Shown: one piece after another, positions 1-8,981 of the stretch
Layout: every line of letters begins with the position of its first letter
Numbering within the stretch: the first letter of the stretch is position 1
Assembly: GCA_014360685.1 (NCBI GenBank)
Contig: JACIXB010000021.1
Location: 62,001-126,000 of the forward strand
Direction of reading: 5' to 3'
DNA length: 64,000 bases
Source of the DNA: Actinomycetota bacterium
GTDB taxonomy: Bacteria > Actinomycetota > Geothermincolia > Geothermincolales > RBG-13-55-18
The notes under the pieces: model-generated
What the model was told of the DNA's origin: nothing
Databases searched by the model: none
Seen by the model: the letters and a program-made list of their open reading frames with translations, nothing else
Position numbers and translations under genes: made by a program

Positions 1-12
1 GTACATATCGAC

Positions 13-40
13 TGCACAACCAGAAGACAGCCTCTATAAT
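13..40 (+). promoter_or_regulatory. Putative sigma-A promoter of the aro operon
   Basis: TGCACA (13-18), 16-nt spacer, then a perfect TATAAT (35-40), about 165 bp before aroF. A GATAAACAT motif (45-53) follows within a GGAT-AAAC-ATCC mini-hairpin in the presumed leader. The -35 match is only partial. Confidence 0.45.
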
Positions 41-204
41 GGAGGATAAACATCCGCGGTTTTCGGAATCTTCCCCCGACGGCTTCGGGATGGCCCCGTA
101 CTCGTCGGCGGAGGTGGCGGGAAACCGGCCGCTCGGGGGTTGGAGGGCGGCGGTGGATATCGCCGCGGCCCGGCGGGAAGCATCCAGGAAGGGGAGTGGT
201 CCGC

Positions 205-1215
205 ATGGTCATCGTGATGCGTTCCGGAGCCTCGGAACAGGAGATCCAGGAGATAGTGGATCTTTTGCGCGAGAAGGGGCTGGAAGCCCATGTCTCCAAG
301 GGGGAGTTCCGCACCGTCATCGGGGTCATCGGTGACGACGAGCTGGTCATGCAGGTGCCCTTCCAGGCCTACCGCGCCGTGGAGAGGGTCATCCCCATCC
401 TCAAGCCCTACAAGTTGGCCAGCCGGGAGTTCCAGGAGGAACCCACGGTGATCAGGGTGGGGGACGTGGTGATCGGAGGGGGGACCTTCACCGTCATCGC
501 CGGCCCCTGCTCGGTAGAGAGCGAAGAGCAGGTGGTGGAGTCGGCGCGCATAGCCAAGGAGGCGGGGGCCGGGCTCTTCCGCGGCGGGGCCTTCAAGCCC
601 CGCACCTCGCCCTACAGCTTCCAGGGGCTGGGAGAGGAGGGACTGAGGCTGCTGGCCCGGGCCAGGGAGGAGACCGGCCTCCCCGTGGTCACCGAGGTGC
701 TGGACGTCAGGGACTTGGAACTGGTCTACCGGTACGCCGACGTGCTCCAGGTGGGGGCGCGCAACATGCAGAACTTCCTCATGCTCAAGGAGCTGGGAAG
801 GCAGGACAAGCCCGTTCTTCTCAAGCGGGGGATGAGCGCCACGGTGGAGGAATGGCTGATGGCCGCGGAGTACATACTCAAGGAGGGCAACACCAAGGTC
901 ATCCTCTGCGAAAGGGGCATCAAGACCTTCGAGACGGGAACCCGCAACACTCTGGACATATCCTCCATCCCGGCGGTGAAGGGAACCTCCCACCTACCGG
1001 TCTTCGTGGATCCCAGCCACGCCACCGGGGTCCGGGACCTGGTCCCGCCCCTGTGCCTGGCGGCCCTGGCGGCGGGGGCGGACGGGGTCATGGTGGAGAT
1101 GCACCCCCGACCGCGCGAGGCCCTGTGCGACGGGGCCCAGTCCCTGACCCCGGAAAGCTTCCGTTCCATGATGGAGGAAGTAAGGAGGCTCGCGGGGTTC
1201 ATGGGAAGAGGTTAG
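205..1215 (+). CDS. aroF: 3-deoxy-7-phosphoheptulonate synthase (DAHP synthase, type I-beta)
   Basis: Condenses phosphoenolpyruvate and erythrose 4-phosphate, the first step of the shikimate pathway. About 336 residues. The N-terminal ferredoxin-like/ACT-like regulatory domain (roughly residues 1-70, ending LKPYKLASREF) resembles the Tyr/Phe-regulated Thermotoga-type enzyme. The TIM barrel follows, with IAGPCSVES, GGAFKPRTSPYSFQGLG, a GARNMQNF segment and VDPSHATG. ATG 205 is preferred because GGGGAG lies 8 nt upstream and the protein then begins MVIVMRSGAS like its relatives; an in-frame GTG at 196 is the alternative. First gene of aroF-tyrA-aroA. Confidence 0.95.
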   Translation: MVIVMRSGASEQEIQEIVDLLREKGLEAHVSKGEFRTVIGVIGDDELVMQVPFQAYRAVERVIPILKPYKLASREFQEEPTVIRVGDVVIGGGTFTVIAGPCSVESEEQVVESARIAKEAGAGLFRGGAFKPRTSPYSFQGLGEEGLRLLARAREETGLPVVTEVLDVRDLELVYRYADVLQVGARNMQNFLMLKELGRQDKPVLLKRGMSATVEEWLMAAEYILKEGNTKVILCERGIKTFETGTRNTLDISSIPAVKGTSHLPVFVDPSHATGVRDLVPPLCLAALAAGADGVMVEMHPRPREALCDGAQSLTPESFRSMMEEVRRLAGFMGRG

Positions 1216-1435
1216 GGCTCGGGCGCGGACCCTCCTCCGCCTGGGGAAGGAAGGCTTCCGGGAGCGGATGCGGGACCCGTTGAAGGTGCAGTCGGCCGGG
1301 AGGGAATAGGGCGAAGCGCCGGGACGGGGCGCCCGGCGGCCGGAATTGGCCGGACAAGGGAGGTAGGAGAGGACGTTTCGTCCCGGGGGTGAGCGCCCCA
1401 GATGCCTTCCGGCATATGGAAGGAAATGGCAACAG

Positions 1436-2560
1436 ATGTCCGACCTGCTTTACGAGCGCATGGGGATAGTGGGCACGGGACTCATCGGCGGTTCGCTGGG
1501 GATGGCCGCGTCGGCCTCGGGCGCCGTGGGGAAGGTGCTGGGAAGCGACGCCGACCCCACCATGCTGGCCAAGGCCCTGGAATTGGGCGCGGTTGAGGAG
1601 GCCCACGAGGACCTCGAGGAAATGGTGGCCCTCTGCGACCTGGTGGTGGTGGCCGTTCCGGTGCGGGCCATCCCCGGGGTCCTGGAGAGGATCGCTCCCG
1701 CCCTGCGTGCCGGGGCCACGGTGAGCGACGTGGGCTCGGTGAAGGAGGGGGTGGTCAGGGCCGCGGCCGGGATATTGCCCTCCCGGTGCCATTTCGTGGG
1801 CGGCCATCCCTTGGCCGGCTCGGAACAGAGGGGAGTGGAGTTCGCCCACCCCGACCTTTTCCGGGAGGCCTATTACGTGCTCACCCCCACCGGGGATTGC
1901 GACGCCGCGGCCTATTCCCGCCTGCACGCCCTGCTGACCTCGCTGGGAGCCAGGGTGATAGCCATGGAGCCCCGGCTGCACGACCGGGCGGTCTCCGTGG
2001 TCAGCCACGTGCCCCACATCCTGGCCATGGCCCTCATGAACCTGGCCCTGCGGAGGGCCGAGGAGTACCCACTCCTCAAGCTGGCCGCGGGAGGTTTCCG
2101 GGACGTCACCCGGATAGCCGCCTCCGATCCCCGGCTGTGGCTGGATATCCTGGCCGAGAACCGGGAAGCCGTGGGCGAGACTCTCTCCGAGGTGCTGGAC
2201 AACCTGCAGCACATAAACGACCTCCTGGCCCGGGGGCGCGAGGCGGAGCTCTTCTCCTGGCTGGAGAGGGCAAGCTCGGGGCGGCGGAACCTGGCCCCGG
2301 CATTGAGGGAGTCCCTGGGCGAGATGTACGTCCTCTCCCTGCCGGTGGAGGACCGGCCGGGGGTGATCAGCGAGGTCACCCTCACGGTGGGGGACCTGGG
2401 CATCAACATAGACGACCTGGAACTGGTACACCCCCTGGAGAGCGGCCAAGGAATCCTGCGCCTTTCCATAACCGGGGAGGACGAGGCGCGGCGGGCCGCG
2501 GAAGCGCTGCGCGCCCGTGGTTACCGGGTTACGGTGGGCAAGGCGATGGGGGAACGATGA
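1436..2560 (+). CDS. tyrA: Prephenate dehydrogenase with C-terminal ACT domain
   Basis: Oxidative decarboxylation of prephenate to 4-hydroxyphenylpyruvate (tyrosine branch). 374 residues. The N-terminal Rossmann motif GIVGTGLIGGS binds NAD(P). SDVGSVKEG, the GGHPLAGSEQRG segment (His and Ser expected in catalysis) and SHVPHILA are family hallmarks. Residues of about 300-370 form an ACT domain (VEDRPGVISEVT), so allosteric control by an amino acid is likely. GGAAGGAA lies about 10 nt before the ATG. The 220 bp after aroF hold no gene. Confidence 0.94.
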   Translation: MSDLLYERMGIVGTGLIGGSLGMAASASGAVGKVLGSDADPTMLAKALELGAVEEAHEDLEEMVALCDLVVVAVPVRAIPGVLERIAPALRAGATVSDVGSVKEGVVRAAAGILPSRCHFVGGHPLAGSEQRGVEFAHPDLFREAYYVLTPTGDCDAAAYSRLHALLTSLGARVIAMEPRLHDRAVSVVSHVPHILAMALMNLALRRAEEYPLLKLAAGGFRDVTRIAASDPRLWLDILAENREAVGETLSEVLDNLQHINDLLARGREAELFSWLERASSGRRNLAPALRESLGEMYVLSLPVEDRPGVISEVTLTVGDLGINIDDLELVHPLESGQGILRLSITGEDEARRAAEALRARGYRVTVGKAMGER

Positions 2561-2664
2561 CCGGAGGCCGGCCCCGGCGGGGATCAGGCGACCACTCGCC
2601 GCCGCGGCGGATGTCCCCGCGGACCGGGGCCACCTGCGGAGCGCGAGCGGGCAGGAGGTAATAA

Positions 2665-3951
2665 TTGGAAGTCACCATCAGCGGAAGGCGCTCCCTGCGG
2701 GGCGAATTGAGGGTACCCCCGGACAAGTCAATCTCCCACCGGGCGGCCATCCTGGGGGCCATGGCCCACGGGACCACCGTGGCCCGTCCCTTCCTCCGCT
2801 CGGGTGACTGCCTGAGCACCTTGAACTGCCTGCGGCGCCTGGGCGTGGAGGTGGAGCTGGCGGGGGACACGCTTACCGTCAGGGGGGGAGGGCCGGAAGC
2901 CTGGAGGGAACCGTCGGAAGCCCTGGACGCCGGCAACTCGGCCACCACCATGAGGCTTCTGGCCGGGGCCCTTGCCGGGAGGCCCTTCCGGAGCGAGATA
3001 ACCGGCGACCGCTCCCTGTTGCGACGGCCCATGGGGCGCATCGCGCGTCCTCTGCGGCTCATGGGGGCGGAGATGGAAACCCGGGGAGAAGGGGAGCGGC
3101 CGCCGCTGGTCATCAGGGGTGGGAAACTGAGGGGAATCGAGTACCGCATGGAGGTGGACAGCGCCCAGGTGAAGTCGGCCTTGCTCCTGGCCGGCCTGCA
3201 GGCGGATGGGGAGACGCGCATCGTGGGTGGGCGCTCCTCCCGGGACCACACGGAGAGGATGCTCCTGCTCATGGGGGCCGACCTCGCCTTCGAGGGAGAG
3301 GATGCCCTGGTCATAAGGAGATCGGAGCTGGATCCCGCGGAGATAGACGTTCCCGGGGACCTATCCAGTGCCTCCTTTCTTTTGGCCGCCGCGGCGCTGG
3401 TGCCCGGCTCGAGGCTCAAGCTCCTCGGCGTGGGGCTCAACCCCACCCGGGCGGGCTTTTTATCCGTGCTCAATTCCATGGGGGCCCTGGTCCTCGAATC
3501 AGGCTACCGGGAAGCGTGCAACGAGCCGCGGGGAGACCTGGAGGTGGGAAGCGCCTCCCTGTCCGGCGTGGAGGTGGAGGGGTGGCGGATTCCCGCCCTC
3601 ATCGACGAGGTGCCCCTCCTGGCCGTGCTGGGCTGCAGGGCGAGGGGGGAGACGGTGGTCAGGGGAGCCGCCGAGCTGAGGGTGAAGGAGAGCGACCGCA
3701 TCGCCGCCGTGTGCGCGGAGCTGCGCAAGATGGGGGCCTCCATCGAGGAGCTGCCCGACGGTTTCGTGGTCCACGGGCCGGTGATCCTGAGAGGGGCGCG
3801 GGTGGACTCCCACGGGGACCACCGCATGGCCATGTCCCTGGCCGTGGCCGGCCTATGCGCCGAGGGGGAGACGGTGATCTCCGGCTGGGAGTGCGTGGAC
3901 ATCTCCTTCCCCGGGTTCCTGGAGACCCTGCGCTTTCTGACCGGGAGTTGA
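2665..3951 (+). CDS. aroA: 3-phosphoshikimate 1-carboxyvinyltransferase (EPSP synthase)
   Basis: Joins phosphoenolpyruvate to shikimate 3-phosphate. 428 residues, the usual length. The N-terminal PDKSISHRAAIL, LDAGNSATTMRLLAG, GDRSLLRRPMGR, the VKESDR-containing stretch and DSHGDHRMAMSL are all present. The start is TTG with AGGAGG 6 nt upstream, which fixes it. It ends the aromatic cluster; no shikimate kinase or chorismate synthase gene is in the window. Confidence 0.95.
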   Translation: MEVTISGRRSLRGELRVPPDKSISHRAAILGAMAHGTTVARPFLRSGDCLSTLNCLRRLGVEVELAGDTLTVRGGGPEAWREPSEALDAGNSATTMRLLAGALAGRPFRSEITGDRSLLRRPMGRIARPLRLMGAEMETRGEGERPPLVIRGGKLRGIEYRMEVDSAQVKSALLLAGLQADGETRIVGGRSSRDHTERMLLLMGADLAFEGEDALVIRRSELDPAEIDVPGDLSSASFLLAAAALVPGSRLKLLGVGLNPTRAGFLSVLNSMGALVLESGYREACNEPRGDLEVGSASLSGVEVEGWRIPALIDEVPLLAVLGCRARGETVVRGAAELRVKESDRIAAVCAELRKMGASIEELPDGFVVHGPVILRGARVDSHGDHRMAMSLAVAGLCAEGETVISGWECVDISFPGFLETLRFLTGS

Positions 3952-3987
3952 CGGCCCGCGGCCGCTTCGGGAACGGGAGAACGAGCA

Positions 3988-5601
3988 TCAGATGGGCAGG
4001 GCGAAGCGGAAGACCGATCCCCCGCCCTTCCTTTCCGTGCACCATATCCTGCCCTCGTGGACCTGCACTATCTCCCGGGCCAGGTAGAGCCCCAAGCCTA
4101 TGCCGGGCAGGGAATGGTGCATGGCCTCCTCCACCTGGTAGAACTTCTCGAATACCAACAGGCGGTCCTCCACGGGTATTCCCGGTCCCCGGTCCATCAC
4201 CGAGACCACCACCTCGTCGGCGTGGACTTGGGCATGTACCTCTATGGGCGAACCCTCGGGCGAGTATTTGGCCGCGTTGTCCAGGAGGATGATGAGCACC
4301 TTGAAGATCTTTTCGCGGTCCGCCGACACCGGCGGCAGGCCTTTGTCGGCTTTCACGTACAAGGGGTTCTTTACCCCCTTGGCCCTCATCTCCTCCACGG
4401 CCCTTTCCAGGACGGATGGAAGGTCGACCTCCTCCTTCCGCACGGCCGACATGCCCTTTTCCAGCTTGGACACCTCGAGTATCTCCGAGACCGTGTGCTC
4501 CAGCCGCTTGGCCCCGTTCTCTATACGCTCCAGTATCTCCTCCAGGGTGCTCTGGTCCAGGCGGTCCCGGTGGCTCTTGAGGGTATGGGCGTAACCGATG
4601 ATGATGGATATGGGGTGCCGCAGTTCGTGGGAGACCACGTCTATGAGGTCCCGCAGGGACATCTCGTGTTGCCGGTGCGCTTCCTCGAGGGATATGAACC
4701 GGGCCAGGAGGTTCAGGCTGTCCTTCTCGTCCCTGGTGTACAAGCGGAGGTTCTTGTGGTAAAGGCAGAGGGCGCCGGATGTCTTTCCGGCGTGCGTCAC
4801 CGGCTGGCCGTAGAAAGTGCGTGCCCCCAGGGTTCGGGCCACGGGATCCTGGAGGAGTTCCTCCCGGGCGGAGAGGCCGGCGATGTACAGGGGCTCTTCG
4901 GCCCCTCGCCTGAGCAACCGTAGGGCGAGGAACCTCCCGCCTGCGCCGACGCGGGCATCTCCAAGGGGGATCCCCGGGGAGGGGTATACCTGGAAGCGGT
5001 CCTTTTCCCAGCGGAAGTAACAACAGGAATCCGCCTCGAAGAGTTCCCTCACCGCGCAGGCGATGGTGCCGAAGTTCTCACCGGGGTCCGGTCCCAGCCG
5101 GCAGAAGAGGCGGTTGATCTCGTCGAGGGTTCTTTTGGCCCGCGCGCATCCCGAGATGTCCAGTATCTCCAACACGATGCCGCCGATCTCGGGGTGATCC
5201 GCCATGTTCCTCAAGAGGGCGGCGGCGTTGAAGGCCAGGTCCGCGCCGCAGAGGAGCCGGAAGGAAGCCAGGAGGGAATAACCCGCCCGCTGGCACAGTT
5301 CCCTGAAGGAGGCATTGAAGCTGTCCCTCTCCTCCTCGTCCAGGAAATGGAAGAAATTCTTTCCCGCCGCCCCTCCCTCCTCGAGGCCCAGGACCCGGGC
5401 GAAGAGCTCGTTGCACCTGACAACCGTGCCCTCCGCGTCCAGCACGGCCGCCGGACGGTAGGAAGACTCCGCGAGGCTCAGGTATTCTCTTCTCAGGATC
5501 TCGGAATGGCGCTTGAGAGCCTCGGTTACGGGACTGGACCCGCAGATGGAGACCTGCTTCAGGAGGGATGGCCCGGGCACGGAAATCCCTTTCCCCTTCA
5601 T
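3988..5601 (-). CDS. Sensor histidine kinase (PAS-GAF-HisKA-HATPase)
   Basis: 537 residues with no membrane segment, so a cytoplasmic sensor. A PAS-like region (about 45-150), a GAF-like region (about 165-310, with several cysteines), then an H-box DVVSHELRHPISIII with the phospho-accepting His near 325. The HATPase has LLDNAAKYSPEG, DRGPGIP and GIGLGLYLAREIV. Convergent with aroA and divergent from cheC. No response regulator is adjacent, so the partner is unknown; CheY or the NarL-type regulator at 17261 could be targets, but this is conjecture. Confidence 0.88.
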   Translation of the reverse strand: MKGKGISVPGPSLLKQVSICGSSPVTEALKRHSEILRREYLSLAESSYRPAAVLDAEGTVVRCNELFARVLGLEEGGAAGKNFFHFLDEEERDSFNASFRELCQRAGYSLLASFRLLCGADLAFNAAALLRNMADHPEIGGIVLEILDISGCARAKRTLDEINRLFCRLGPDPGENFGTIACAVRELFEADSCCYFRWEKDRFQVYPSPGIPLGDARVGAGGRFLALRLLRRGAEEPLYIAGLSAREELLQDPVARTLGARTFYGQPVTHAGKTSGALCLYHKNLRLYTRDEKDSLNLLARFISLEEAHRQHEMSLRDLIDVVSHELRHPISIIIGYAHTLKSHRDRLDQSTLEEILERIENGAKRLEHTVSEILEVSKLEKGMSAVRKEEVDLPSVLERAVEEMRAKGVKNPLYVKADKGLPPVSADREKIFKVLIILLDNAAKYSPEGSPIEVHAQVHADEVVVSVMDRGPGIPVEDRLLVFEKFYQVEEAMHHSLPGIGLGLYLAREIVQVHEGRIWCTERKGGGSVFRFALPI

Positions 5602-5928
5602 GACCTGCCTTCGCTTTCCCTTTCCCGGCGTGATCTATCTGCGCCCCATCGACGGCATCCTTGAGCCCGCGAGGGTTCCGTGATGCATTATCGCCGGGTG
5701 GTAGGTCCGGCGTATCGTCCCTTCTTCCGCCTTTGCCCCCACAAAGGGTTGAATTCCCACGCTTTTCCGAGGTCCACAATCCTCCTTTTGGCTCCCCGCG
5801 GATGGACTTAATGGTGAAGAACGGATCGCGCGGCGGTGATATCAATAACCAAGCGACGGAACGGGGCACCGCCCCCAGCGGCCGCCCTGGGTGCCCCGCG
5901 GTTGATTTCGCGGCGAAGAGGTGTAGGC
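5602..5928. other. Divergent intergenic region, kinase / cheC
   Basis: 327 bp between two divergent genes, so it must hold promoters for both. No convincing -35/-10 pair is visible. TTAA at 5808 and GGTGATA at 5836 are spaced wrongly for a sigma-28 promoter. Confidence 0.3.
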
Positions 5929-6537
5929 ATGCCGGAGATCATCCTCGATGAAGAGGAGGTCGACGTCCTCAGGGAGATCGCCAACATCGGCTCCGGGCAC
6001 GCCGCCGCTTCCATGGAGAAGTGGTTGGAGCGGGACATGCTCCTGGACGTGCCCCAAGCCTTCCTGGTTCCCGTGGAGGAAGTGGCGGAACATATCGGGG
6101 ATCCCCTGCAGACGGTCATCTGCGTATATTCGCGGGTGAGCGGGGAGATCACGGGGCACCTTCTTTATACTCTCGCCTTGGAGGACGCCAAGGTCCTGCT
6201 GGACATCCTCCTGGAACCGGAGGACAGGAAGTGGGGATTTTCCCCGGATAACCTCTCCGCCATCGCCGAGACGGGAAACATCCTCTTCAACGCCTACCTG
6301 ACCGCCGTTTCCAGGATCAGCGGCCTGGAGCTTTACCCGGGTACCCCGGCCTGCGCGGCGGACATGCTGGAGGCGGTGGTGAACACCGTGCTCCTAGAGA
6401 TATGCGAGGGGAGCGAACATACCCTGGTGCTGGAGACGCAATTCCGCGGGGAAGGGCTCTCCTCGGTGGGATACGTTCTCTTTCTGGCCGAGAACGAGGC
6501 CCTGAAAAGGCTGGTGCAAAGGGCGGAGGGGGAATAA
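5929..6537 (+). CDS. cheC: CheY-P phosphatase CheC
   Basis: Dephosphorylates CheY-P and partners CheD in adaptation. 203 residues. Both pseudo-symmetric active-site motifs (E-x2-N with a later P) survive: LREIANIGSGHA near the N terminus and AETGNILFNAYL in the middle, so both sites look competent. The ATG at 5929 follows GAAGAGG; upstream in-frame codons lack an SD and add an unrelated extension. First gene of cheC-cheD-cheY. Confidence 0.92.
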   Translation: MPEIILDEEEVDVLREIANIGSGHAAASMEKWLERDMLLDVPQAFLVPVEEVAEHIGDPLQTVICVYSRVSGEITGHLLYTLALEDAKVLLDILLEPEDRKWGFSPDNLSAIAETGNILFNAYLTAVSRISGLELYPGTPACAADMLEAVVNTVLLEICEGSEHTLVLETQFRGEGLSSVGYVLFLAENEALKRLVQRAEGE

Positions 6538-6626
6538 GGAACTGGTCGTAGGGCCCGTTGGGGACGGGCTTCCATGAAACAGCATCCGGCTCTCAAGGAA
6601 GGGAAACGCGGAAAGGAAGGGAAGGG

Positions 6627-7106
6627 ATGCCCCGGCGGATCATCGTCAAGATGGGGGACCTGGAGGTAAGCGATAGACCGGGGGACGTGCTGACCAGCGT
6701 GCTGGGCAGCTGCGTGGGGGTGATAATAATGGACCGCAGGGGTCCGCTCACCGGCATGGCCCACATCATGCTCCCGGAGATGACCAAGGGGATGCCGGAG
6801 GGTAACCGCAGGGCCAAGTACGCCGGGCCCGGGGTTCTGGCCCTGGTGAGGGAGATGGTGATAAGGGGTGCCCGCCGGGACGACCTCTACGCAAAGCTGT
6901 GCGGAGGAGCCAGGCTTTTCGGGGAGAACAACCTGCAAAACATCGGGGAACGAAATATTGCCGTGACCCGCGCCGCCCTCCGCAAGTTGAACATCCCCAT
7001 CCTGGCTGAGAAGGTGGGCGGGGATACGGGAAGGAACGTTCTGGTGGAGGTGGGGACGGGTAGGGTGGTGGTGAGGGTATCGGGGGACAGCGAGGAGGTC
7101 ATCTAG
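6627..7106 (+). CDS. cheD: Chemoreceptor glutamine deamidase CheD
   Basis: Deamidates receptor glutamines and binds CheC. 160 residues. The catalytic Cys lies in TSVLGSCVGV and the His in GMAHIMLP, followed by the KLCGGARLF strand of the family. The start ATG is preceded by an AAGGAAGGG run. It sits 89 bp after cheC in the same unit, the usual pairing in Bacillus and Thermotoga-type systems. Confidence 0.93.
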   Translation: MPRRIIVKMGDLEVSDRPGDVLTSVLGSCVGVIIMDRRGPLTGMAHIMLPEMTKGMPEGNRRAKYAGPGVLALVREMVIRGARRDDLYAKLCGGARLFGENNLQNIGERNIAVTRAALRKLNIPILAEKVGGDTGRNVLVEVGTGRVVVRVSGDSEEVI

Positions 7107-7231
7107 TTTCAAGGCCGGGTTTCGGCGCGGGTGAAATCCACCCAATTTCCCCGCGGCGGCGGACATCAGGGGGATGGTGGGACCCGGCGAGCCCATAATC
7201 TAAGGGGGTAGGAGGAAAGGAGGAAAGGGGA

Positions 7232-7600
7232 GTGTCCGCGAGGATAATGATCGTCGACGACGCGGCCTTCATGCGCAAGAGGATCCGCAACATCCTCCTC
7301 AAGCACGGCTACGAGGTGGTGGCCGAGGGGGAGAACGGGAGGGAGGCGGTCGATTTCTACCAGGAGCATTCCCCCGATCTGGTAACCATGGACATCACCA
7401 TGCCCGAGATGGACGGTATAGAGGCACTACAGAAGATAATGGACCTGGATCCCAAGGCCAGGGTGGTGGTCGTTTCCGCCATGGGCCAGCAATCCATGGT
7501 CATCAAGGCCATCAAGAGCGGGGCCAAGGATTTCATCGTCAAGCCCTTCGAGCCGGACAGGGTCATCCAGACCGTGAGGAGGGCCCTGGAGGCGGGATAA
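7232..7600 (+). CDS. cheY: Chemotaxis response regulator CheY
   Basis: Single REC domain, 122 residues. The acidic pocket DD at 9-10, phospho-acceptor Asp 54 (VTMDITMPEMDG), Ser 82 and Lys 104 (FIVKPFEP) are all in place. GTG start behind AAAGGAGGAAAGGGG. CheY-P should bind the switch through FliM/FliY. It is followed by a strong terminator, so it closes the cheC-cheD-cheY unit. Confidence 0.93.
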   Translation: MSARIMIVDDAAFMRKRIRNILLKHGYEVVAEGENGREAVDFYQEHSPDLVTMDITMPEMDGIEALQKIMDLDPKARVVVVSAMGQQSMVIKAIKSGAKDFIVKPFEPDRVIQTVRRALEAG

Positions 7601-7724
7601 GTTGGTGAGGGCATGAGACCGCCGCACGAGAGGTAGCGGCCACCGCTCCCGGACACAGGGACCCGGGCCGGCGGCGGGATCGGGAAAGGAAGAGGAAAAA
7701 GCGGGGTCGAGCGAGAACCCCGGC

Positions 7725-7756
7725 CACGGACGGCTACGTCGCCGTCCGTGTTTTTT
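7725..7756 (+). terminator. Intrinsic terminator after cheY
   Basis: Perfect 10-bp stem CACGGACGGC / GCCGTCCGTG with a 6-nt loop (TACGTC), followed directly by six Ts (7751-7756). The clearest rho-independent terminator in the window. It separates cheC-cheD-cheY from fliY and downstream genes. Confidence 0.9.
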
Positions 7757-7839
7757 CGGCACCGGGGAGCGGTTGGCATGCTATTCGTGGCGGCGAGGTC
7801 CGCGATTCCGAGGTCGGCAGAGGGAGGTTGAGGCGGAAG

Positions 7840-8976
7840 ATGGCCGAGGAACCCCTATCCCAGGAGGAGATAGACGCCCTCATAAGAGGCCGGTCGGGAG
7901 ACCTTGATGCGGGGGGGAGCCCGCCCCCGGCGCCGCCGGAGGGTACCTCTCCGGGAGGGGAGGAGCATCCGCTGACCGAGGACCAGCTGGATGCCCTGGG
8001 AGAGTTCTTCAACATCGCCATGGGCAGGGCGGCTACCGTTCTCTCCACCATCCTGGGCAGGGACGTGGAAATCACCACCCCCCGCGTCGGTTGGGTGGAC
8101 TGGAAGGAAATGGTAACTTCGCATCCCGTGCCCAGCGTGGTGGTATGGGTGCAGATCAAGGAAGGGCTGGAGGGAAGCACGCTCCTGGTCCTCTCCCAGA
8201 GGGACGCCAATCTGGTGGCCAACATCATGGACGAGGAGGAGAAGGACCTCGAGGAGCCGCTCGACGAGTACCGGCAGAGCGTGGTGGGAGAGGCCGTGAA
8301 CCAGATGGTAGGGGGAGCGGTTTACGCCATGTCCGAGATGTTGGGCCTGGAGATGAGCATCCACCCCCCGCGCATCGAGGTGCTGGATTTCTCCGCGGAG
8401 GGGGAGGCAGAGCCCCCTCCCTCTTACGGCGAGGGCGACCTGGTACGGATATCCTTCCAGTTCCGGGTGGCCGACCTGCTGAAAAGCGAGATGATCCAGC
8501 TCATGCCCGTGAGCTTCGCCAAGGCGCTGGCGGACATGATCCTGGAGGAGGACGAGGAGGTTGAGCCGCCTGGAGGGGGAGGAGAGGCCGCGGAGCCGCC
8601 TCGCGCCGGGCAGGAGGGAGCGGGGCCCGCCGCCGGGGAGCCAGTCCAGTCCATCGGGCCGGAAGAGGAGGTGGAGGTACGGCGCGCGGAATTCCAACCC
8701 CTGGGAGGAGGAGGAGGCGGAGGCCGCTCCGAGGAGGACAACATTCGGCTGCTTCTGGACATCGAGCTCGAGGTTTCCGTGGAGATAGGGCGCGCCCGCA
8801 TGAGGATAAAGGACGTCCTCTCCCTCGGCGAGGGCTCCATCATCGAACTGGACAAGATGGTCGGGGAGCCCGTGGAAATTTATGCCAACAAGAAGTTGAT
8901 CGCCCGCGGCGAGGTCGTGGTGATCGACGAGGATTTCGGAGTCAGGGTCACGGAGATCGTGAGGAAACAGGCCTGA
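7840..8976 (+). CDS. fliY: Flagellar motor switch phosphatase FliY (CheC-like + FliN/SpoA)
   Basis: C-ring protein that also removes phosphate from CheY. 378 residues. The N-terminal LSQEEIDALI is the CheY-P docking peptide shared with FliM. Two CheC-type motifs follow (LGEFFNIAMGRAA and VGEAVNQMVGGAV), each keeping the E-x2-N pair. A Gly/Pro/Glu-rich linker (about 245-295) leads to the C-terminal SpoA domain (DVLSLGEGSIIELDKMVGEP). ATG 7840 begins exactly at the docking peptide. FliM itself is not in the window. Confidence 0.93.
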   Translation: MAEEPLSQEEIDALIRGRSGDLDAGGSPPPAPPEGTSPGGEEHPLTEDQLDALGEFFNIAMGRAATVLSTILGRDVEITTPRVGWVDWKEMVTSHPVPSVVVWVQIKEGLEGSTLLVLSQRDANLVANIMDEEEKDLEEPLDEYRQSVVGEAVNQMVGGAVYAMSEMLGLEMSIHPPRIEVLDFSAEGEAEPPPSYGEGDLVRISFQFRVADLLKSEMIQLMPVSFAKALADMILEEDEEVEPPGGGGEAAEPPRAGQEGAGPAAGEPVQSIGPEEEVEVRRAEFQPLGGGGGGGRSEEDNIRLLLDIELEVSVEIGRARMRIKDVLSLGEGSIIELDKMVGEPVEIYANKKLIARGEVVVIDEDFGVRVTEIVRKQA

Positions 8977-8981
8977 GGGAC

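Noticed and set aside
5808-5842. Possible sigma-28 promoter before cheC
   Set aside because: TTAA and GGTGATA are about 22 nt apart, too far for sigma-28.
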